Shown: positions 11,901 to 23,190 of the stretch, piece by piece
Numbering within the stretch: position 1 is the stretch's first letter
Layout of the letters: the number at the start of each line of letters is the position of its first letter
Assembly (NCBI GenBank): GCA_965153455.1
Contig: OZ234496.1
Span: forward strand, 8,269,863 to 8,333,862
Reading direction: 5' to 3'
DNA: 64,000 bases
Source of the DNA: Sphagnum compactum
Taxonomy: Eukaryota; Bryophyta; Sphagnopsida; Sphagnales
The notes under the pieces: generated by a model
Told to the model about the DNA's origin: nothing
Databases searched by the model: none
What the model saw: the letters and a program-made list of their open reading frames with translations, nothing else
Made by a program: the position numbers and the translations under genes

Positions 11901-13473
11901 TGTCAATGCTAGAGTCTTTCTTAGAAAGTGGGTATATGCAGCTTTTGGAGCTGCAAGACCTCTCAATGCTGCTGACTAGATTTGTGATTGTGACAATGGA
12001 ACAGTGACATGTATGAAGGCACACGACCAGCAAGGACCAGTGATGTAGCCAGTATTGAGAAGCTACTGCGCCCACTGGAGGAGAGTGGCATTCTAGTCAA
12101 CCGTCCACGCAGGCAGGTATGTCCCAGACTGTACTTTTTTACTTCCCGGGAGTCTAAACAAGCCCAGATTATCTGTAATATTGGCATAATAGCCTGTGGT
12201 TTGTTAGGAAACTATGATGAGAATTATATCATTGTTCAATGCTATATGAACTTTCAGTTCATTCTTCAACTGTTCATATGCCGCTTGTTTCTTGACCCTC
12301 TGCCCAGTCTCCAAGCACATATGTTCAGATTGGGATATTAGCTACCAATTTTTTTAAAATGACAGTTCAATGACCCACTCAGTATGCCAGTGGAATGAAA
12401 GCATATGCAATTGACAAGTAAAGCTCTCACTTTTTCAACTGATGAAAAGTTGTAATTCTGTGGGACCTGCAGCTCTTGCAAGAGTTGCCATCATACACAG
12501 TGGTTGAAAGGGATGGCTCCATAATTGCATGTGCGGCACTATTTCCCTATCCAGAAGAGAAGAGTGGGGAAGTGGCTGCTTTTGCTGTTGCCCCCGAATG
12601 TCGTGGGCATGGGCGTGGAGACAACTTGCTTGGTACATTCCTAGACCTCAAACAGGCCCTCTCTTAGGTGTTCCTGACCTTATCATGTACATTGTAGCCC
12701 AGACTTCATGCTTGGATAGATTTAGGGATGAAAATAGCAGTCTTAGGATTCACCAAAGACAGGCTGGCTTATGAATTGAGTGCCTATCTAGATGTGAGGC
12801 AGATGCTAGTTGAGCCTGAATGAACAGGACTACTGGGCAGTGAAGTGGGAGTATATTTGGTTTCAATTTTAGATTGGCATTTACTAATGCGTCGCATATG
12901 ACCATCTACTCAGCTGTCCTTAGACACTGCCCTCAATTCTCGGTTTTTGCTATATATCAGCAACCACAAACTTGTGGTGTAGTGATCATGGTATCCTAAC
13001 CACCATGAGCAATGCAGAATGAATGATGGTTTTGTTAGAGCTTTGCATATATGTCTGGTATATACTCTTTGCAAAGTGTGAGATTGTGAAGCTCTATTTT
13101 AACTGATGGCTATGTGCAGATTATCTAGAGAAAAAAGCGAGAGAAATGGGGCTAGAGAAACTCTTTCTCCTCACCACTCGCACAGCTGACTGGTTAGTTC
13201 TTGAACTTAGGCTCCAATGTCAACTTCTGTGTGCTGACAAATATCACACCATTCTTAATTCTCTTACTGATAGAAACAGCCCTTGATGATATGCACAGGT
13301 TTGTTCAGAGGGGATTCTCCAAGTGTGCTGCAGATGCAATTCCAGAGAGGCGACGTGCACGGATCAATCTAGCTCGTGGGTCCAAATATTATTTGAAGTA
13401 TCTGCATGACTCATCACCTCATTTGGTGGGTAGCACCTTCGGCCTTCTAGAGACCTCAGACCTACCACAATAG
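8947..13473 (+). CDS. NAGS: amino-acid N-acetyltransferase (N-acetylglutamate synthase), chloroplastic; 10 exons
   Basis: Catalyses acetyl-CoA + L-glutamate to N-acetylglutamate, the first step of plastid arginine synthesis. Coding exons: 8947-9642, 9975-10062, 10288-10496, 10732-10883, 11079-11562, 11742-11839, 12005-12116, 12473-12632, 13120-13192 and 13299-13473. All junctions are GT-AG and the phases close to give 748 residues. Residues 1 to about 195 are a long Ser/Arg-rich leader suitable for plastid targeting. The amino-acid-kinase-like domain starts at [12 protein letters not shown] and continues through exons 2-6. The GNAT domain is in exons 7-10, with the acetyl-CoA loop R-G-H-G-R-G at about 657-662. 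The start is the first ATG in the open frame. Plant homologues are usually nearer 600 residues. The excess comes from the leader, an 80-residue Gly/Ser-rich stretch in exon 5 and a 20-residue C-terminal tail. The last exon end is the least certain. Confidence 0.93.
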
Positions 13474-16400
13474 GTGGGCAACCTTGCTAGCATTGGTCTA
13501 TGGTGAGGCCTCACACTTGCTACTCCTTTGGTGCAGCCAACTAGAACTAACATCATGAGCAGTTCAGACAGTGTTCACACATCCAGTTAGACTTCTCTGT
13601 TTTTCTCCACTTAGACAGGATTGTGTTGGCCACAAGTTACAAGGACTCTACTCTATAGTCCAATGTTAATCCCTTTTTTCGACTTGATTTGTGGTCTAAA
13701 TTTGTTGTTCTCCTCAGCTGAGGATGAAATGGGTTCCAAGCAGTGTTGCAAAGCCCAATAATTATGAGACACAGCCCAGCTGCCTTAAAGACAGGCTTAT
13801 AAGGGTCTCTTTTTTCAGACCTTGCCTGCAATTGCAGCACACCAACTGGATCATACTGGTGGTACAAATTTGATTTCCATGAGGAAGATATGTGGAAAAC
13901 TCACTGTCATGAACTGATTTGGGTGTTTGAGATTCTTTAAGTAGACAGAACTTTTACATGCTTTTAAACCATGAAGCATGTTCTGCTCAATCCCGAAAAT
14001 GTTGCTATGCCCATATGCTGCTTGGAGGGGCTAAGTGCCAAGCTCCAAGGATTGGCAACATGCATGTTGTGTCTTTAACATTGGATGATAAGGTAAATTA
14101 GTGTTGAAGCTGTGAACTTTTCTTGAGTCACGACAGAGACTCTTCACAGCTGGCTCCAAGTTTCGATCCCCTGGAACCATTTGTTCTTCCTTCGACAAAA
14201 GGTTTGAGGTAAGATGTCAAGTCAATTTCACAGTTTTGCTCCTGCACTTATGCATGGATACTCACACCCTTGAAAGTCTGCTACTATATTTCTCCTCAAT
14301 ATCTAGACACTGGCAGATTCACACTAAGACAAAACCTTACATTTGGCTTTACAATATGTCTATAACTTCAACACGCTTCTTTGGGGATAAACAATGTAGT
14401 TGCTACTACCTTATATGCAGGCTGCACCCCTGTAGTCTCAGAAGGCAATTTAGCAATTTTTCTTTGGAGTACAGGTTTGGCTTGGAAGCAAACTAATAAG
14501 TTTTTAACAAACAAAAATTGCTTTGTAACATAAGTGCAGAGCACTATATGTTACCCTGGGGCTTGGCACCTTGTTGTAGAAATCAGTGCTCAGAACTGAT
14601 TTCAGATTTTTAGGTTTGGACAACACACAATGCCAGTGTGTGTATCAAGTGTAGGGTAATGCTGCAGCAACGGGTGTTCTCGAAATAACACAATTTTGGA
14701 AATGCCCTGGCTCAAGGGCATTGCATGACATAAAATGTGATGCATTTTTTACTTTGAAAAAAAAACCATGATAGGTAGCAGACAGGTACCTGCTGGATAT
14801 CATGGTAAAAAAATGTAACATGGGCATTTTGAAAAGTGAAACACCCACAGACAGAGGCAGGTAATTCACTGTGGGCATTTCGTAATGCCCACTCACTCCT
14901 GATGAAACATTACCACATATGAGGCACCCTCCATTTTCACTACCACAAAATGTGGAGTGTTTTGTGTGTAAAAGAAATTATCATTCACATATTGTCTGAC
15001 ATCCAACATCCAACATAGTGTTGACTATTTCTCCATCCCCACCCATAAACATGGAATATTGGATGGAATAAATTGATGGACCATTTGAATGCTACCACAT
15101 GGGCAAATTATTGTGATTGGACAATCAAAAGCAGTCTTCTTTACTAACACTTTTGGAGAGTCCTGTACGTGAATTTTCAAATGCGAAGTGGTTTTTGTCT
15201 TCTTCTTGTAATCATGCTCATATAATAAGGCTCATTCCTAGTGTTTTTGGTGTTTCAAACTTTGAGCAAATAGAGCTTCCACATACATAACATTCCTTTA
15301 CATGCAATCAATTTTTGAAGTAATTGTAACTGACCCATATCAAAATATATAAATGAAGTTGAGCCGGGGTGCATGAAAGCAAGACACCATTTTCTGCTTT
15401 TAGATCTTCTTTTATTCCTGTTGTTGGCAGTGCCTAGCTCCAACACCTTAACCTCCTAGAAGTTTCATAAACTAGGTTGCAGAATTGTGTGATAATGGAG
15501 GTTCTTGGGCTCCCTATTGTAGGCAAGAAAATTACTGGAAACTGGAGTGGGCTGTCGTTTTAGTTTCCCAACTAGTGTGATGGCTGCAAGAGCAAGTGTT
15601 CTTCCTGCACCAGAAGCTGAATTTTGCATGTGGGAATGCACTAAAACCAAGTCAGGTCTTTTATTCATGTGCTGTAATTGATAGCTATAGTCCTAAGTTA
15701 CAGGTACTGTACCATTGCTGTTGCAACAGGGTTTTTCTTACTCCAGAACTTGCAATATTTCAACAACAATGCTGCTTCCAAAACAAAGGAAATAAGAGAG
15801 TATCATGACCACCCAAATATCATCATGTTTACTATTTTGTGCAGACTCATGATCTTCAAGACTGTGTTACTGTATACAGTGTGGCTTGAGTTCTGGTCAC
15901 ATGCACCTTTCTTTGAAGGTCCAATGGGTGCTAATGCCACATTCCGTGACACTTTTGAACAATAAACATAATATTGATGCAGTTGGTCTAATTTATTATG
16001 CTGTCGCTCAGTTTGGATCCAAGCTTGCAACTTGCAGCTGCCACTCTCACTCACACATTTTTAAGTTCAGGTGATTACACTGAGGGCAATGCATTCCTGC
16101 ATATATTACAGTTCTCAGAAAGCAATTGGGTGCCATCAACAAGGGATGCACACACATAAGAAAATCACAAAAGCATGCGCACGAAAACATTAGAAACAGG
16201 GATTGTGACTTAGATTCAGCCAAAATAGAATCCATAATACAAATATCTTTAGCACAAGATTGCCACCCCTTATTTGTAGGGTGGTGTCATCAGCAAATGT
16301 GGGAACTATATTCTACAGCTACAAATGGGTTGTCAGTCATCATGTACTCTCAAACCCAAAAACCTCATACATATACACATGACTTTGAGTTCTCCGGTTT

Positions 16401-16826
16401 AGTTGGTCATCTAATTCTGTACAGAGCAACTGGCATTGCGTTATTCACTCTGCAAACTGAACTGAAAAAGAAACCTCCAACCTTGGGCCATGCTCACTCC
16501 CGTTGTTACTGCTCTTCCTTCAAAGGCTGTTAAGTTATCAAACTCGGCTGCACTTCTCAGGAAAAGGTACCAGAAATGTCCTCCATCTTCCATGGCTTTG
16601 CACATGGAAAGATAAGAAGGCAAAGTTTTGTGAATTTGTTACTTGTACCTGACTTTTGTTGGGTGGATGTGAAAATCTATCTCTGCTTTCCAAATGTGCA
16701 GGAGCCAAGTGAAGAAAAACACTACGTTGATCAGCAATATGGGAAGGGGGTTTTCCCATCCACCAAGAGTCCCAAGCAGCAATTTTGCAAAGCAATCATT
16801 TTGCAAGGATATTTGAATGTTCACCT
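13474..16826. other. convergent intergenic region, no gene recognised
   Basis: Lies between the 3' ends of the NAGS gene (+) and the 604-codon gene (-). It should hold both 3' untranslated regions. Composition is higher in GC than the distal spacers and only short unmatched frames occur. A longer plus frame at 16126-16533 has no recognisable domain. About 14990-15240 faintly resembles the GAGCATC-type MITE interior (a ccatccccacccataa block) but has no ends. Confidence 0.5.
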
Positions 16827-18641
16827 TTAGCCACTGCTTCTTCGGTTTCTCTCAAGTAAACCCTCCATGATGATCCTCTTACGATACTCCCTTGAGTTAA
16901 TGTCACCTCTATGAGGACTACTAACTGGACTCCCTGGTGTGGAATTGCTGTTCAGTTTCCTTGAAGCTTCCATATTTGCCCTATAAGGAACCACCTCTTT
17001 ACCACGTCCATGCCCTCTGCAACACCTTAATTTCTCAATCTGTGATAGAACCAAAAAGAAGATGGAAGTTGCCAAAACGGCTGGTACTCGCCCCACAAGG
17101 AGAAACAGCAGAGCAACAAGAACACCACAAAGTAGCCAGATCTCTTCCCTTTCCAACACAGGAGCTGAAGATGATGAATACATCATCTTCATTTCTCTCC
17201 TTTCCTCCACCATCTGCAGAATACTTGTTTTGATATTCCTTAACCCTAAAGTGCAAGCCATGGTTGTGAAGGTCAGTACCTCACTCGCTGGAGTGTTCTT
17301 CGTTGTTTGATCTAATCCTGACCTCCATGCAGGGCTCCTCCTACCTTTACTACTCTCACGCTCACCCATTTCACTTGTTTCTTCAATGGCGTTTGGAGAT
17401 TCACTAGAGCTTGCTTTAGGGTTTCTTGAGAAAGAGAGCCTCTTGTTACCTCTCTTGGGTCTCAAAGCTGGATCCTGCAGCTGTGACTTCATGAGTCTAG
17501 AGGAGGATGCTGTTGTCTCTGAATCCGAATTCTCCATCTGATCTAGTACTGTTGCAGAAAGAGTTGGAGATCTAGTAAGAGTTCCAGGAGATCCAGCTGG
17601 TGCTAACCTGTGCTTGTAGTTTCGGGATGACGACAGTAGTGTCGGGGTTGATCCTGGAGAAGAACTGAGGGGGGGCGTGGTACTATCACTAGGTGCAACT
17701 TTGCTTAACTGCAAGGACTTCACAAACCTGGACTTCAATTTCAACGACAGTTTCCTCCTGAGGTTTGTGGAAGGACTGCTAACACTATCTTCTGAAGGCG
17801 TTGCAGGGACGACGGGGAGCATATCAGTCTGAAAATCAATCCCGGCAGCAGCAGCAGGGAGAAGAATCGGCGAGGGAGGAGAGGGCAGATAGGGAAGAGT
17901 CGGGAATACAAAACTTGCGCTCTGCAGCTGGTCCTGTTCGATATTACTAGAAGTTCCCACAGACTCAGCTTCGCTCTTCTGATCTTGCCGTTCTTCATCC
18001 TGGACCTTCTTCTGCAGGAAACCAGCAGCTGAAGAACTGAAGCTGTTGAGGCGCTTGGGAACTGCTGCTGCCTGTGCAGAAAGGTAAGAAGAATGCAGAG
18101 AGTCGCGGAGGTAGCTTGCCATGGCGGAGAAGATGTCCTTCCACAATTGAGTCAATTCTCGTTTTTTTGCGAGGACGGCGGTGTGTCTAGAATCGGGATC
18201 GTCTCTTCTGTCATCATCCAGAACAGTTGCTTTGGAGAGCTCTGATGGTGCACAATCTTGCGGCAGATCCATCTCCTCTCCTTCTTCATTTCCACCGTTA
18301 GTACTCGCTGCAGCAACCTCGGGGGGCTCGTTCCTGGCTGCATCCGTAGCAGCAGTTTGGGCTGAGAGCTCGGTTCTGCACCTGCTAACGGTTCTGGCGA
18401 GCGTAGAAGCAGTCCATTCTTGCGCAGATTTGGACAAGCTTCGAACGGCCGATACTGACATGGCTGTTTTATCTACCATTGCTACTCGCTTCGCTTGTAG
18501 CTCCTCAAGGAGTGCGGCGAACGTTTCCAGACCACCGGATGCATATGGATTCTCTTTGCATTTCTTCTTCTTCCCTTCCTTCTTCAAGTGTCTCCGCAGC
18601 CACAGGGACATCGGCCGTCCCGCTGCAGAGCCCCCCGCCAT
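16827..18641 (-). CDS. plant-specific Ser-rich membrane-associated protein, ZCF37-like N-terminal motif
   Basis: One uninterrupted 604-codon frame. Residues 15-30 are strongly basic (KKEGKKKKCK) and lead into a motif at about 31-52 of the form NPYxxxGLExFAALLxELxxKR. As I recall it, this pattern marks a poorly characterised plant family that includes Arabidopsis ZCF37. Residues about 190-450 are Ser/Pro/Thr-rich and probably disordered. A hydrophobic segment at about 498-530 (GVLVALLFLLV, then AVLATSIFFLVL) could be one or two membrane helices. It is followed by a basic tail ending in a short conserved-looking YRKRIIMEGLLERN motif. The biochemical role is unknown. The coding call is strong from length and composition; the family name is from memory and only moderately sure. 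The leader on the minus strand contains GAA repeats. Confidence 0.8.
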   Translation of the reverse strand: MAGGSAAGRPMSLWLRRHLKKEGKKKKCKENPYASGGLETFAALLEELQAKRVAMVDKTAMSVSAVRSLSKSAQEWTASTLARTVSRCRTELSAQTAATDAARNEPPEVAAASTNGGNEEGEEMDLPQDCAPSELSKATVLDDDRRDDPDSRHTAVLAKKRELTQLWKDIFSAMASYLRDSLHSSYLSAQAAAVPKRLNSFSSSAAGFLQKKVQDEERQDQKSEAESVGTSSNIEQDQLQSASFVFPTLPYLPSPPSPILLPAAAAGIDFQTDMLPVVPATPSEDSVSSPSTNLRRKLSLKLKSRFVKSLQLSKVAPSDSTTPPLSSSPGSTPTLLSSSRNYKHRLAPAGSPGTLTRSPTLSATVLDQMENSDSETTASSSRLMKSQLQDPALRPKRGNKRLSFSRNPKASSSESPNAIEETSEMGERESSKGRRSPAWRSGLDQTTKNTPASEVLTFTTMACTLGLRNIKTSILQMVEERREMKMMYSSSSAPVLEREEIWLLCGVLVALLFLLVGRVPAVLATSIFFLVLSQIEKLRCCRGHGRGKEVVPYRANMEASRKLNSNSTPGSPVSSPHRGDINSREYRKRIIMEGLLERNRRSSG

Positions 18642-19500
18642 TGGCAGTCGATCTCAAGCGAAATTCTCTCCCAAGTCCTTCAACAAACTCGAAAACAGCC
18701 TAAACACATGATCACTCACTATTTACAGATTCCCCTCTTTCCCACAACAAAACCTTCAAGCAAAAACTTCTTCACTCACATCTATCTATCCAGCAACAAT
18801 TGTCATCTCCATTTCGATCTCCTCCTGAAACTAGAATTAGAAGCTCCTGCAGCAGACCTTTCGATGCAACAAAAACAAACCCTGCTACAGAAAAAAGATC
18901 TAGATCCACTCAACCACAGAAAGTCTCCCGCGCGCCACATGATCGCAATGAAAAGCCTCCATATGGAAAAGGAAAAATCCCCCCGTATTTACGAAGAATC
19001 GATTCCTGATCTACCGTCTTCTTCTTCTTCTTCTTCTTCCCTCACGTCCGCCCCGTTATCATCTGCAGCCTGCCTACCAAAACATCTCCATATCCTACAA
19101 CAGTGCATCTCATCACAACAACAAAAGAAAACAAAACCATACCAGCTCACTCAAAGCAAGAAACCTAACAAAACGAAAACAACAATATGAACAAAGAAGA
19201 ATCACAATCCAAATCCAACAAAGACAGAGAGTGAGTTCTCGAGAATTCCCGCCTGAAACACGAAGAACTAGAAGACGAAACACTGCTGCTGCTGCTGCTA
19301 CTGACTTTTTCTCTTCTTCTTGAGATGACAGAAAAAATACAGAACAACAACAACACAAGAATAATTGCTACTTGCTTTCTCTTCTTGAGTGATTTTTTTT
19401 TTAATTGAAAAAAATTACAATAAGGAGGACAACAAAATATTCATACAAAAGTGCGAAGAATCGAATGATTATTGACTGAAAATCGCGCAATAAAATTCAG
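18642..19500 (-). promoter_or_regulatory. 5' leader and promoter of the 604-codon gene
   Basis: Upstream on the minus strand of the ZCF37-like gene. It contains a TTC run (19016-19040, GAA in the sense of the gene) and a CTG run (19283-19297), both typical of transcribed plant leaders. Long overlapping plus-strand frames here are Ser/Lys-rich, consistent with being antisense to a low-complexity leader, and are not called. Confidence 0.4.
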
Positions 19501-19587
19501 CCCCGAAAAACAAAAAGTCGCGTGCGTTTGCGCTTTATGTGTGGCGAGCGTTGGTGCGCACAGCGCGACACAAGAGGCAAATAGAAA

Positions 19588-19768
19588 TTGGAGAACATGC
19601 ATGCAGGGAACTCAATTGGAGAAACGGATTCCCTACTTGGAGAACATGTATGTAAGTAACTGAGTTGGAGAACATGTTTATAGGGAACTGACTTGGAGCA
19701 CATGTAAATAGGGAAGTGATTTGGAGAACAGGTTCCCTACTTGGAGAATATTTAGGGGAACTGACTAC
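19588..19768 (+). repeat. minisatellite, 28-bp and 20/21-bp units
   Basis: Seven units each begin TTGGAG, at 19588, 19616, 19637, 19665, 19693, 19721 and 19741. The long units read like ttggagaacatgtttatagg plus gaactgac. The short units (starting 19616 and 19721) lose the middle and carry ttccctac. It lies upstream of the minus-strand gene. A near-palindromic (AAT)n/(ATT)n pair follows at about 19809-19841. Confidence 0.75.
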
Positions 19769-19841
19769 CAACTGACTGACTTTTATAGATCAGTCACTCG
19801 TTCAATCTAATAATAATAATAGTATGATTATTATTATTATA

Positions 19842-20354
19842 CGAATTTCATTTTTATTTTTTTCATTCAATCTAAAAAAATACACTCTCAGGTAAATCAG
19901 GGTTTTTTTCAATTTTGTGGCATAGAAAATGTGGCGATTTTTTTTCTTAAAACTGAGCAAAATAAGTCTAACTTACATTACGAAAAACTTTTTCCCCCAA
20001 AAGCTTCCCAATTTTTGAATGTAGGTAACAGCCGAGGAGGCTGAGTGGGGCATTCCTGAAGCAAGTGCTCGCTCGCTTGCTCGCTCGGACCAGGAGGACC
20101 AAGCCAAGAGACCCTTACTTCAGGCAGGCAGGCATGCCCTAAGCTTTGAAGTTGTTAGAAAATTTAAAAACTTGTCAAAATGTTTTAAATTATTATTTTT
20201 CCAGGGTAAAAGCATTTCAAAAAAAAACAAAATGCCCACACCCACTAAAAACAAACGAAATAAAATGCGCAAAAGTGTGAGATTTTGCTTTTTGAAATGC
20301 CCTCCGTAGTCTTGGCAACGATAAGATTGTGCTCTATAACACAACTTCCAAATA
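19842..20354. other. spacer, no gene seen
   Basis: AT-rich with a short GCTC/GCTT repeat patch (about 20068-20088). Nothing coding is supported. Confidence 0.5.
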
Positions 20355-20445
20355 CACTAAAAAAATTGTGACGGGTTTTGACGATCCGGTTTTACCGGAA
20401 GTTTTTAGTTTAGTGTCTGAAGTTTGAACCTGCCCGCAAGGGCAG
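20355..20445. repeat. nested inverted repeat with two perfect small hairpins
   Basis: An outer imperfect palindrome (cactaaaaaaatt against aagtttttagtttagtg) encloses a perfect hairpin TCCGGT-TTT-ACCGGA at 20385-20399. A second perfect hairpin, CTGCCC-GCAA-GGGCAG, with a GNRA-type loop, follows at 20430-20445. It may be a small foldback transposon or a structured RNA. No promoter or family is recognised. Confidence 0.4.
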
Positions 20446-20673
20446 ATTCATTACTCTATGATGAGTCGCTTGTTGTCAGGGGCCTAGGGAGAGACTTTGG
20501 AGTAATTAAGGGTTCAATAATCATATTTTTTTAATTGTTTAATATTTGCACCAAGGAAAGTGAGTGAGCAAGCTAAGGCAGTAGGATTTTTATTGGAATA
20601 TTCTTATTATAAATAATAATTGTTGTTTAACTGTTCAAAACAGGGTGTTGTTTTTTAAGGAATTATTGTTCAA

Positions 20674-20918
20674 AGCGGCTCGCATCCATAGGAAGATTTA
20701 GCCAAATCTGGCTATAAACCAACCATACATGAAGTACAAATTTTTAATCATCATTCTATATTAGTGTGGCTAGACACTGAAAACCAACTGTAGAAATTCT
20801 GGTAATTTTTTATTTTATTTTTTCCTCACTTTTGGTGATTGATAAACCTTCAAAATCACTTCAATTTCGATTTTTAAATATTAAAATTTATCTTTTTGGC
20901 GAAATTTCGCCTGTGAGG
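20674..20918 (+). repeat. dispersed repeat D, copy 2
   Basis: Best preserved copy of the family: catccataggaagatttagc near the left, an actgaaaaccaac block in the middle, and a short palindrome ggcgaaatttcgcc at the right end. Non-coding. Confidence 0.6.
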
Positions 20919-22178
20919 AAAAGCCTGGTTTCAAAACATGATTGTCCGATATCAAAAAAATGGGGAAAAAATCTCCTCCCCCAAAACAAAAAAAGGCAAT
21001 TCTTAAAAAAGCACTTTTTGTGACCATGGTATCTTGTAGATATGGTGGGGGAGTAGTTGGTCGATTTTGTTGCCAAGTAGAAACAGGTGTTGTTATTGTA
21101 GTTGTAGTAGCAGCACTAGATATTATTTAGCTTCTTGGTATTGAAGGGATTCATTCTTATTAGCCCTCTTCCATTTGTGACTTGTGTGGTGGGTGGCATA
21201 TGTGTCCATTGTGGTGAAACCTGTTGTTAGTGCAAAAGGGTGCAAAGGTCATCTTGTGCCTATACGAAGGACCTTCTTCTTAAATATTAGTACCCATGGC
21301 TGTCAAATGCTGACTTGACTCAAGAGCCTGCATTTTTCATTTACTTCCAACTGTGCCACACAAAAGCAAACAAACACATACTTCCTTCCTTCTAGGCTAA
21401 CACCCAAGACAATAATATCCAAGACATGGAACAACAAATTGGAAGACACTACATAGATGCAACCCTCTAGTGTCATTCATTTCCCCTGATCCACACCTGT
21501 TTGAGCTACCACATTTTAACTAGCACATTTTAAACTAACTAGGCTGGTTAGACACCAATGTATTACTTTTTGAACTTGTCAAAAATTCTGAAAAATTTAA
21601 GTGCATACCATGCCAAAATTCTTAATGAAGCTCTCAAGCACCATAGCTTCATCATTTAGTATAATGTTAGAAATTGTATATTTTTATTTATTTCTTATTG
21701 CCAAACATACCTGAGAAAAATAATTTATTATTATGTACCTTGTTGCCGAACCCACTAAGGTACTCTGGAAATGGAACTTGTTTAATGATCAATCAAACAA
21801 TTATGAAACAAAGGTTGTCGGTAACTTTGCAGAGAGTGCAGGCCACTTCTATTTTGAGACGCACCATTGCATTGTACATGATGATTTGTATAAGCTTACT
21901 GCTTTTACAGGTTTCCTCCCCTTTCTATTTTAATTGGCTTCTTGCACGACCCTCTTGGGCCTTGGAACATAATTTGTTCCTTTGACCCTTTGTGTCCCAT
22001 GTTAGGTTTGCCTTCCTCAGACTTGGGTCTGCTCTTTTTTAGCTCCTTTTTTACTTCCTCTCCCCCCTTTGCTGGGTGTTTTGTTCGATGGAGCTTGCCA
22101 GGGTTTCATCATTATGAAACCTACTTCAAGTCTGATATCACTGTTTAATGATGAATACTTGTGAAATTTGTGTGCTCT
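20919..22178. other. spacer, no gene seen
   Basis: AT-rich. Short frames only (up to about 100 codons) and none matches a known family. Confidence 0.5.
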
Positions 22179-22365
22179 TAAGGTGATGACTTAGTGGTGC
22201 AACCCCCCTCTGGCAACACAAAGGTCTTAAGTTCAAACTCATTGGTGAGCAGGTGAAAATTTTACCATGAGCTGGACTTGGGATATTGCTAACACCTTGT
22301 TGGCCAAGGGGGGTCCACTAATAATTATTGTGTTCAACTAGTAATAATAATAATAATAATAATGC
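22179..22365 (+). mobile_element. tRNA-derived SINE-like element
   Basis: An A-box-like gacttagtggtgc is followed about 40 bp later by a B-box-like taagttcaaactc, the spacing expected of an internal RNA polymerase III promoter. The unit ends in a simple TAATAA repeat (22340-22362), as plant SINEs often do. There is no CCA or cloverleaf, so it is not a functional tRNA. Confidence 0.4.
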
Positions 22366-22637
22366 AATTTTATGGACAGAAACCAGTATAGGTAGGGTGT
22401 TGTTAGGAAGGGCTTATTAATTAGTACAGGCCAAAAATAGTGGCAGCCAATTGTGGAAATAGAAATTTCATGCAAACCAATGAGAAGTTGCATCATGGAT
22501 TGAAGGGGCCTCCCCTTTTCTTTTTCTTGTGGGTTGGGGGGGCGTTTTTTAAGTTAGGGTTGGTGTGGAGACTGGACTGCCCATCCACTGTTCACTGTCG
22601 ACTTGGACAGTGGGCAGTTGACTTTCCAAAGCAAATA

Positions 22638-23190
22638 GTTCCCAAGTTCCTGACATGTTCCCCAAAGAGTTCTCAATAGCACATCACTTTTATCCCATAT
22701 GTTTTGGCAAATGTTGTCCTCTTTTTCACCTATATAGCTGGGCAAAAGGGGAGGAACTCTATGCTTCAATATAGAACCTTCTATATCAGGGGCCCTTCAT
22801 AATTTCTTTTTTTTTGAGTGATGCGCCAATCAATTTTTCTCATTGCAAAAAAAAAATTGAACTTGGGAGGTGCCTCGGCAAATAAATAAGTACCCCCAGT
22901 TTATAATCCTACCTATACATGTTCCCTTCAAGTTCTCAATGTCCCCTAAGTTCCCAATGTGTTCCCCAATGTTTTCCCAATAGCACCTCGCTTTAATTCA
23001 ATATGTTATGCCCAAAGTCCTCCCCCTTCTCACCTATATAGGTGGGCCCAGAGGAGGAGGCACTCCATCTTTCCAGAGAATCTTCTATTTTGGGGGAGAC
23101 TCCATAGTTTCAACTTTTTGTTGCGATGGGCCAATCAAATAGGCTCATTGCAAAACAAAAAAAAAGTTGGACTTGTGAGGCACCCCCAAC
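22638..23190 (+). repeat. dispersed repeat B, two tandem copies
   Basis: Unit 1 (about 22638-22882) and unit 2 (about 22918-23190) share, in order, gttccc/ccaat words, aatagcac, catatgtt, a ctcacctatata box, a gaggaggaactc-like block, a gatgggccaatcaa box, tcattgcaaa followed by an A-run, and a gaggtgcc end. The two units are clearly diverged, so the duplication is not recent. An inverted relative is at 3805-4112. Confidence 0.6.

Noticed and set aside
16126-16533. 135-codon plus-strand frame between NAGS and the ZCF37-like gene
   Set aside because: No domain, no splice partners, and composition similar to the surrounding 3' spacer.
18181-19190. Long plus-strand Ser/Lys-rich frames over the 604-codon gene and its leader
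   Set aside because: They are antisense to the minus-strand gene and its low-complexity leader and show no domain.
22179-22260. Functional tRNA gene
   Set aside because: Only A- and B-box-like words are present; no cloverleaf with acceptor and anticodon stems can be formed.
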